Shown here: in pieces, positions 63,097 through 64,000 of the stretch | Position numbering within the stretch: position 1 is the stretch's first letter | Layout of the letters: each line of letters begins with the position of its first letter | Origin: Streptomyces sp. Ru73 | Lineage (GTDB): Bacteria; Actinomycetota; Actinomycetes; Streptomycetales; Streptomycetaceae | Reading direction: 5' to 3' | Assembly (NCBI RefSeq): GCF_002920575.1 | Contig: NZ_PQSQ01000011.1 | Location: forward strand, 62,001 to 126,000 | Length of the DNA stretch: 64,000 bases | Translations under genes and position numbers: made by a program | The notes under the pieces: model-generated | What the model saw: only the letters and a program-made list of their open reading frames with translations | What the model was told of the DNA's origin: nothing | Database searches by the model: none

Positions 63097-64000
63097 GTGA
63101 CTGAGATCGAGATCGGGCGCGGCAAGCGCGGCCGCCGGGCGTACGCCTTCGACGACATCGCCGTCGTACCGAGTCGGCGGACCCGCGACCCGAAGGAGGT
63201 CTCGATCGCCTGGCAGATCGACGCCTACCGGTTCGAGCTGCCGTTCCTGGCCGCTCCGATGGACTCGGTGGTCTCCCCGGAGACCGCCATCCGTATCGGT
63301 GAGCTGGGTGGCCTGGGCGTTCTCAACCTCGAGGGCCTGTGGACCCGGTACGAGGACCCGGAGCCGCTGCTCGCGGAGATCGCCGAGCTGGACGAGGCCA
63401 CCGCGACCCGCCGTCTCCAGGAGATCTACGCGGCCCCGATCAAGGAAGAGCTGATCGGCCAGCGCATCAAGGAGGTGCGCGACTCCGGTGTGGTCACCGC
63501 CGCCGCGCTCTCCCCGCAGCGCACCGCCCAGTTCTCCAAGGCGGTCGTGGACGCCGGCGTGGACATCTTCGTGATCCGCGGCACCACCGTCTCCGCCGAG
63601 CACGTCTCCTCCGCCGCCGAGCCGCTGAACCTCAAGCAGTTCATCTACGAGCTGGACGTCCCGGTCATCGTCGGCGGCTGCGCGACCTACACCGCGGCCC
63701 TGCACCTGATGCGCACCGGCGCGGCCGGCGTGCTGGTGGGCTTCGGCGGCGGCGCCGCGCACACCACCCGCAACGTCCTGGGCATCCAGGTCCCGATGGC
63801 CACCGCCGTCGCGGACGTCGCGGCGGCCCGCCGTGACTACATGGACGAGTCCGGCGGCCGGTACGTGCACGTCATCGCGGACGGCGGCGTGGGCTGGTCC
63901 GGCGACCTGCCCAAGGCCATCGCCTGCGGCGCCGACGCCGTGATGATGGGCTCCCCGCTGGCCCGCGCCACCGACGCGCCGGGCCGCGGCCACCACTGGG
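63097..64000 (+). CDS. guaB3: GuaB3-family IMP dehydrogenase-like protein, 3' truncated by window edge
   Basis: First ~301 codons from the GTG at 63097 (MTEIEIGRGKRGRRAYAFDD), ribosome site GAGGAAAGG. TIM-barrel IMPDH/GMPR fold (LAAPMDSVVSPETAIRIGEL, VIADGGVGWSGDLPKAIACG, MMGSPLARA) but no CBS insertion, which defines the GuaB3 family. The Cys-loop GPGSICTTR of true IMPDH is replaced by GGGAAHTTRNVLG, so catalysis differs or is absent. Runs off the window at 64000. Confidence 0.93.
   Translation, partial: MTEIEIGRGKRGRRAYAFDDIAVVPSRRTRDPKEVSIAWQIDAYRFELPFLAAPMDSVVSPETAIRIGELGGLGVLNLEGLWTRYEDPEPLLAEIAELDEATATRRLQEIYAAPIKEELIGQRIKEVRDSGVVTAAALSPQRTAQFSKAVVDAGVDIFVIRGTTVSAEHVSSAAEPLNLKQFIYELDVPVIVGGCATYTAALHLMRTGAAGVLVGFGGGAAHTTRNVLGIQVPMATAVADVAAARRDYMDESGGRYVHVIADGGVGWSGDLPKAIACGADAVMMGSPLARATDAPGRGHHW

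Overview
The window is chromosomal DNA from a high-GC actinomycete, almost certainly a Streptomyces or very close relative. The evidence is the strong GC bias at third codon positions, frequent GTG starts, WhiD (WhiB-type) and BldM developmental regulators, a HrcA/CIRCE-controlled groES-groEL1 pair with a His-rich GroEL1 tail, and an S10-spc-alpha ribosomal gene order typical of Streptomyces. No tRNA, rRNA, transposase, phage gene or CRISPR array was seen. Most of the window is conserved core genome.

Layout. 1-8382: 3' part of rpoC, a small DUF1707 membrane protein, then the str operon rpsL-rpsG-fusA-tuf, closed by a strong terminator. 8383-12934: a short accessory stretch with a secreted DUF4232-like protein, panD, and a three-gene cassette (small helical protein, large alpha/beta hydrolase of the DUF1023 type, lipoprotein). 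12935-30767: a 0.5-kb leader followed by rpsJ-rplC-rplD-rplW-rplB-rpsS-rplV-rpsC-rplP-rpmC-rpsQ, then rplN-rplX-rplE-rpsN-rpsH-rplF-rplR-rpsE-rpmD-rplO, secY-adk, map, infA-rpmJ-rpsM-rpsK-rpsD-rpoA-rplQ. Hairpins cut this block at rpsQ/rplN, rplO/secY, adk/map, rpsD/rpoA and after rplQ. 30788-36776: truA, a membrane-anchored protein, an ABC-F ATPase, a GT87-like membrane protein, and rplM-rpsI.

36861-48103 is an envelope and cofactor block: glmM, a DUF389 membrane protein, coaA, glmS, acpS, an NAD(P)HX repair enzyme, an L,D-transpeptidase, alr and an alpha/beta hydrolase. 48606-53366 holds the t6A genes tsaE, tsaB and tsaD with rimI, interrupted by two GC-rich repeat tracts, a tiny orphan ORF and a YkuD-like protein that lacks the catalytic cysteine. 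53381-57793: a THUMP-like methyltransferase, groES-groEL1 and a short-chain dehydrogenase. 58036-64000: a LysR regulator, whiD, bldM, an ECF sigma factor (ShbA/SigD type), guaB and the 5' part of guaB3. The order alr-tsaE-tsaB-rimI-tsaD-groES-groEL-whiB-sigma-guaB-guaB3 resembles the mycobacterial alr-to-guaB region.

Best leads for novelty: a 27-nt hairpin element shared by the rpsL and rpsJ leaders; a zinc-ribbon (C+) rpsD in the alpha operon; the hydrolase/lipoprotein cassette at 10110-12934; a 7-2-7 palindrome upstream of an 86-codon orphan; a DasR-like site upstream of glmS; and a textbook sigma-BldN promoter upstream of bldM.
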